NCBI GenBank assembly: GCA_963728075.1
Contig: CAVSIP010000001.1
Location: 124,001 to 188,000, forward strand
Length of the DNA stretch: 64,000 nt
DNA from: CAVSIP01 sp963728075
GTDB lineage: Bacteria; Actinomycetota; Actinomycetes; JAFAQI01; DASSKL01
Direction: 5' to 3'
A model generated the notes under the pieces. It ran no database searches, was not told the origin of the DNA, and worked only from the letters and a program-made list of their open reading frames with translations. Numbering within the stretch: the first letter of the stretch is position 1; every line of letters begins with the position of its first letter. The position numbers and the translations under genes are program-made. Of this stretch, positions 60,928 through 64,000 are shown one piece after another.

Positions 60928-61739
60928 CTCGTCAGGACCGGGGCGCGGAACGTGGGCTGCCCGGACAGCATCCGCTGCACCCCGAAGCCGGCGGCGAGGA
61001 CGAGGACGCCGCCCAGGGCGTCGAGCGCGAAGTGGTTGGCGGTGCCGACGATGACGAACAGGGTCAGGAGCGGGTAGACCGCGCCGAGGACCCGCACCCA
61101 GGTCCGGCGGGCCAGCTTGACGATCGCGATCGCCGACCACAGGGCCCAGGCGATGTGCAGGGACGGCATGGCCGCGAACTGGTTCGACGCCGCTGCGACG
61201 TCCGTCGACCCCCATGAGCCCCACGTGTGGAACGTGACGATCGTGTCGATGTAGCCGTAGCCCGGCAGCATCCGCGGCGGTGCGAGCGCGTACGTCCAGA
61301 AACCGATGAGCGCGAGCAGCGTGGTGGCGTAGATGACCGACCGGACCGCCCGGTAGCGCAGCGGGTGGCGCAGGTAGAGCCACAGCAGGACGCTGACGGT
61401 GACCACGAAGTGCAGCGTGGCGTAGTAGTAGTTCGTCACCTGCGCGAGCCAGCCGACCGACGCCACGAACTCGTTGACGACCAGCTCGAAGTTGATGTGC
61501 AGCGTCCGCTCGAGGTGCAGCACGGACACGGCCCGCTCGAACGCCGCCACCTGGTGCGTCGGTACGCCGTTGCGTACGAGGGAGTAGAGCAGGTACGAGA
61601 TGCCGATGAAGAGGATCTCCTCCCACCAGCGGGGCCGCCGGGTGGCGCGCAGCCGTTCAGGCAGCAGCGGACGCAGCCGCAACCGGACCCGACGCTGCGT
61701 GCTGGTCGGCGCCTCGTAGAACACCGTGGACTCGCCCAC
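60924..61739 (-). CDS. PAP2-superfamily membrane phosphatase or transferase
   Basis: 271 residues with about six membrane segments. PAP2 marks are LAPPRMLPG before the motif, QFAAMPSLHIAWALW (core PSLH) and TANHFALDALGG (HxxxD). This pattern is the inositol-phosphorylceramide-synthase/diacylglycerol transferase-like branch common in actinobacteria. It probably removes or transfers phosphate-linked head groups on lipids. GTG start at 61739. It is convergent with glnE. Confidence 0.85.
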   Translation of the reverse strand: MGESTVFYEAPTSTQRRVRLRLRPLLPERLRATRRPRWWEEILFIGISYLLYSLVRNGVPTHQVAAFERAVSVLHLERTLHINFELVVNEFVASVGWLAQVTNYYYATLHFVVTVSVLLWLYLRHPLRYRAVRSVIYATTLLALIGFWTYALAPPRMLPGYGYIDTIVTFHTWGSWGSTDVAAASNQFAAMPSLHIAWALWSAIAIVKLARRTWVRVLGAVYPLLTLFVIVGTANHFALDALGGVLVLAAGFGVQRMLSGQPTFRAPVLTS

Positions 61740-61831
61740 CTCACCCCCCGGAGCGAGTGTGCCAGAGGTGGGCGGGTCGCGGCAGTACTTCGTGACCCTG
61801 TCCGGCGGGGCCTAGGTCAAGCGGACGAGGC

Positions 61832-62260
61832 CTACGGTGCCGTCGGCGTGGCGGTGTCAGCCGAGGTCACGGCCAGCACGGACCCGCAGAACATGCACTT
61901 GCCGGCAGCGAACGGGATCTCACCCAGGCAGTGCGGGCACTCCTTCTTGTCCGGGCTGGCGCCGCGCATCCGGCGCTCCGCCATGCGGTTGATCGGCAGC
62001 ACGACGACGTAGTAGACCGCGGCCGCGATGAGCACGAAGGCGATCAGGTCGTTGATGAACTGCCCGTAGGCGAAGGTGCTGTGCCGGATCGTGAAGGACA
62101 TGTCGCTGAAGTTCTTCGTGCCGGGAATCGCGATGAGCGGCGTCAACAGGTTCTTGACGAACGACGTGATGACCGCACCGAAGGCAATGCCGATGACGAT
62201 GCCGACAGCCATCTCGACGACGCTGCCGCGCAGGATGAACTTCTTGAAGCCGGTGAACAT
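61832..62260 (-). CDS. mscL: Large-conductance mechanosensitive channel with zinc-ribbon tail
   Basis: 142 residues, ATG 62260. MscL core: FILRGSVVEMAVGIVIGIAFGAVITSFVKNLLTPLI (first pore helix with Gly/Ala packing) and FINDLIAFVLIAAAVYYVVVLPINRM (second helix). The C-terminus has a CxxC ... CxxC zinc ribbon (Cys108, Cys111, Cys122, Cys125) in place of the usual charged helical bundle. The channel releases solutes on hypo-osmotic shock. It lies between the PAP2 gene and glnA1, on the same strand. Confidence 0.9.
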   Translation of the reverse strand: MFTGFKKFILRGSVVEMAVGIVIGIAFGAVITSFVKNLLTPLIAIPGTKNFSDMSFTIRHSTFAYGQFINDLIAFVLIAAAVYYVVVLPINRMAERRMRGASPDKKECPHCLGEIPFAAGKCMFCGSVLAVTSADTATPTAP

Positions 62261-62344
62261 ACCCCCACCTCTCCTCTGTCACGTGGACATGTGTGGAAGA
62301 AGCGTGTGACCGCCGTCACCGGGCGCCTAGGGCCGAAAGGCACA

Positions 62345-62374
62345 GTGGCCGCGCCCCCGTCGGGGCGCGGCCAC
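62345..62374 (-). terminator. Intrinsic hairpin downstream of glnA1
   Basis: A perfect 13-base stem, GTGGCCGCGCCCC / GGGGCGCGGCCAC, with a 4-base loop lies 15 bp after the glnA1 stop on the minus strand. It has no long U-tract, as is usual for high-GC actinobacteria. It probably ends the glnA1 transcript. Confidence 0.75.
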
Positions 62375-62388
62375 TTTGGCGTCGGTCG

Positions 62389-63813
62389 TCAGATCCCGTA
62401 GTACATCTGGAACTCGTACGGGTGGGGACGCAGCCGGATCGGGTCCACCTCGTGCGTGCGCTTGTAGTCGATCCAGGTCTCGATGACGTCGGAGGTGAAG
62501 ACGCCGCCCTCCTGGAGCCACTCGTTGTCGGCCTCGAGCTCATCGAGCACCTTCTCGAGCGAGCCCGGCACCTGCGGCACTGCGGCGTGCTCGTCCGGCG
62601 GCAGCTCGTACAGGTCCTTGTCGATGGGCTCGCGGGGCTCGATCTTGTTGCGGATGCCGTCGACGCCGGCCATGAGCATCGCGGAGAACGCCAGGTACGG
62701 GTTGCAGGACGGGTCCGGCACGCGGAACTCCACGCGCTTGGCCTTGGGGTTCGACCCCGTGATCGGGATGCGGCAGCAGGCGGACCGGTTGCGCTGCGAG
62801 TAGACGAGGTTCACCGGCGCCTCGTAGCCAGGCACCAGCCGCCGGTAGGAGTTCGTCGTGGGGTTCGTGAACGCCAGCAGCGCGGGGGCGTGCTTGAGCA
62901 GGCCACCGATGTAGTAGCGCGCCGTGTCGGACAGGCCGGCGTAGCCCATCTCGTCGTAGAACAGCGGGGCGCCGTCCTTCCACAGCGACTGGTGGGTGTG
63001 CATGCCCGACCCGTTGTCACCGAAGATCGGCTTCGGCATGAACGTCACCGTGCGGCCGTTGCGCATCGCCACGTTCTTGACGACGTACTTGAACCACATG
63101 AGGTTGTCGGCGGTCTCGAGCAGCGTGCCGAACTGGAAGCCCACCTCCGCCTGGCCTGCGGTGCCCACCTCGTGGTGGTGCAGCTCGACGTTGATGCCGG
63201 TGTCGAGGAGCATGCGCGCCATCTCGCTGCGCAGGTCGGTGAAGTGGTCGGTCGGCGGGACCGGGAAGTAGCCGCCCTTGTAGGCCGGCTTGTAGCCCTT
63301 GTTGCCGCCCTCCTCCTCGCGACCGGTGTTCCAGGCGGCCTCGATCGAGTCGATGAAGTGGTACGTCGAGCTCGCCGAGGTGTCGTACCGGATGGAGTCG
63401 AAGATGTAGAACTCGGCCTCCGGCCCGAAGTACGCGGTGTCCGCGATGCCGGAGCCCTTGATGTACGCCTCGGCCTTGCGCGCGATGTTGCGCGGGTCGC
63501 GGGTGTACGCCTCGCCGGTGAGCGGGTCGTGGATGAAGAACGACATGACCATGGTCGGGTGCTGGCGGAACGGGTCCATCACCGCGGTGGTGACGTCCGG
63601 CATGAGCCGCATGTCCGACTCGTGGATCTGCTGGAAGCCGCGGATCGAGGACCCGTCGAACATCAGCCCGTCCTCGAACACCCGCTGGCCGAAGTTCTCG
63701 GCCGGGATCGTGACGTGCTGCATCACGCCCGGAAGGTCGCAGAAGCGGACGTCGACGAACTGCACGCCGTTGTCCTTGATGTAGCCGAGCACCTCGTCGG
63801 CGTTGTTGAACAT
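62389..63813 (-). CDS. glnA: Glutamine synthetase type I
   Basis: 474 residues, ATG 63813, with CTGGAGGACTC upstream. Motifs: FDGSSIRGFQQIHESDM near the N-terminus, YFGPEAEFYIFD, KGGYFPVPPTDHF, NGSGMHTHQSLW, NRSACCRIP and RVEFRVPDPSCNPYLA. The adenylylation loop KDLYELPPDE is present, with target Tyr402, making this the GlnE-regulated enzyme. It makes glutamine from glutamate, ammonia and ATP. A regular GlnR-like half-site array lies 97-134 bp upstream, and a strong terminator follows. Confidence 0.97.
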   Translation of the reverse strand: MFNNADEVLGYIKDNGVQFVDVRFCDLPGVMQHVTIPAENFGQRVFEDGLMFDGSSIRGFQQIHESDMRLMPDVTTAVMDPFRQHPTMVMSFFIHDPLTGEAYTRDPRNIARKAEAYIKGSGIADTAYFGPEAEFYIFDSIRYDTSASSTYHFIDSIEAAWNTGREEEGGNKGYKPAYKGGYFPVPPTDHFTDLRSEMARMLLDTGINVELHHHEVGTAGQAEVGFQFGTLLETADNLMWFKYVVKNVAMRNGRTVTFMPKPIFGDNGSGMHTHQSLWKDGAPLFYDEMGYAGLSDTARYYIGGLLKHAPALLAFTNPTTNSYRRLVPGYEAPVNLVYSQRNRSACCRIPITGSNPKAKRVEFRVPDPSCNPYLAFSAMLMAGVDGIRNKIEPREPIDKDLYELPPDEHAAVPQVPGSLEKVLDELEADNEWLQEGGVFTSDVIETWIDYKRTHEVDPIRLRPHPYEFQMYYGI

Positions 63814-63860
63814 GAGTCCTCCAGTGCGGGGCCGGGCGGTGACCCGAACGAACCTCTTGC

Positions 63861-63888
63861 ACCGTACCGGCACGGGTCGGCCTGTCAC
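63861..63888 (-). promoter_or_regulatory. Probable glnA promoter
   Basis: On the minus strand GTGACA (63883-63888) and TACGGT (63861-63866) are 16 bp apart, 48 bp upstream of the glnA1 start codon. The GlnR array lies 22 bp upstream of the -35 box, a suitable place for an activator. Confidence 0.45.
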
Positions 63889-63909
63889 CGGGGACGGTAG
63901 AGAGGGGCG

Positions 63910-63947
63910 ATTACCTCACGGTGTCCCGAATGTTTCGTGGGCGTTAC
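63910..63947 (-). promoter_or_regulatory. GlnR-type operator array of glnA
   Basis: Read on the minus strand: GTAAC-N6-GAAAC-N6-GACAC-N6-GTAAT. The 11-bp repeat of half-sites (GTnAC and GaAAC types alternating, each followed by six bases) is the known actinobacterial GlnR box arrangement. The first three half-sites match well, the last is degenerate. GlnR activates or represses nitrogen genes such as glnA. The glnR gene is not in this window. Confidence 0.75.
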
Positions 63948-64000
63948 GCGGGTCCGGCGGCGGGCACCCTCCGTCGTACCATGGCCTCCCCTGCCCCGGC

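Noticed and set aside
57874..61626. A 1250-residue open frame antisense to glnE
   Set aside because: It mirrors glnE and the PAP2 gene in another frame, a normal effect of very high GC content; no protein family is seen in it.
1..64000. tRNA genes, CRISPR arrays, prophage or biosynthetic gene clusters
   Set aside because: I saw no cloverleaf-type sequences, regularly spaced direct repeats, phage structural genes or modular synthases. A covariance-model scan could still find a tRNA that I missed.

Overview
The window comes from a high-GC actinobacterium (class Actinomycetes; genus not determinable from this sequence). Indicators are very GC-rich codons, frequent GTG starts, 4-bp GTGA/ATGA gene overlaps, F420-linked enzymes (NpdG-type reductase, LLM oxidoreductase), an SCO4848-type membrane protein, the order nif3-like / C4 zinc-ribbon / RNase H-phosphatase followed by rnpB, and the glnA2-glnE ... 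glnA1 arrangement typical of actinobacteria.

Layout. 1-6.0 kb: a partial amidase, then a plus-strand housekeeping run (frameshifted Nif3-like gene, coiled-coil zinc-ribbon protein, RNase HI/histidine phosphatase fusion, TrhA-type membrane protein, HAD hydrolase) and RNase P RNA. 6.0-9.7 kb: an accessory patch just after rnpB, with a zeta-like toxin/ParD-like antitoxin pair under a 23-bp palindrome, an IS3-type remnant, a reductase-fold gene, a GAF-ANTAR regulator and a partial second copy of the reductase gene. 9.7-26.1 kb: mixed metabolic and regulatory genes (PaiB-like, CocE-like hydrolase, P450, several methyltransferases, GH13 enzyme, PAS-EAL protein, and tetR-tesB divergent from a DHA2-type exporter with two matching operators). 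26.2-33.3 kb: an IS110 remnant, then a minus-strand block built for partner-switching signalling (an HATPase/multi-GAF protein overlapping a SpoIIE phosphatase, then a PAS-GAF-SpoIIE protein), preceded by a zinc-ribbon DUF4389 membrane protein. 33.4-47.5 kb: a UbiA-like/UbiE-like pair, another exporter, an RNA methylase, a lone CoxL-type molybdoenzyme subunit, a STAS protein, and a LysR/YeiH divergent pair followed by FmdB and nitroreductase genes. 47.6-56.4 kb: prpE, a tiny zinc-ribbon gene, DedA, a broken MFS gene, npdG, a frameshifted metal-receptor gene, nadE and a lipoprotein. 56.5-64 kb: nitrogen assimilation, with glnA2-glnE in tandem, then PAP2, mscL and glnA1 on the other strand. glnA1 has an intrinsic terminator and, upstream, four GlnR-type half-sites with regular 6-bp spacing.

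The nitrogen genes form the clearest functional unit. GlnE can adenylylate GlnA1, whose target tyrosine (Tyr402) is visible; GlnA2 shows no such tyrosine. The GlnR-like array suggests that nitrogen limitation controls glnA1. The 26.6-33.3 kb block looks like a stress or light/redox-type phosphatase-kinase switch whose sigma factor lies elsewhere. Three genes are interrupted (about 1926, 51165 and 53586). Two of these are single-base frameshifts with an intact reading frame on either side, so they may be sequence errors or recent mutations.
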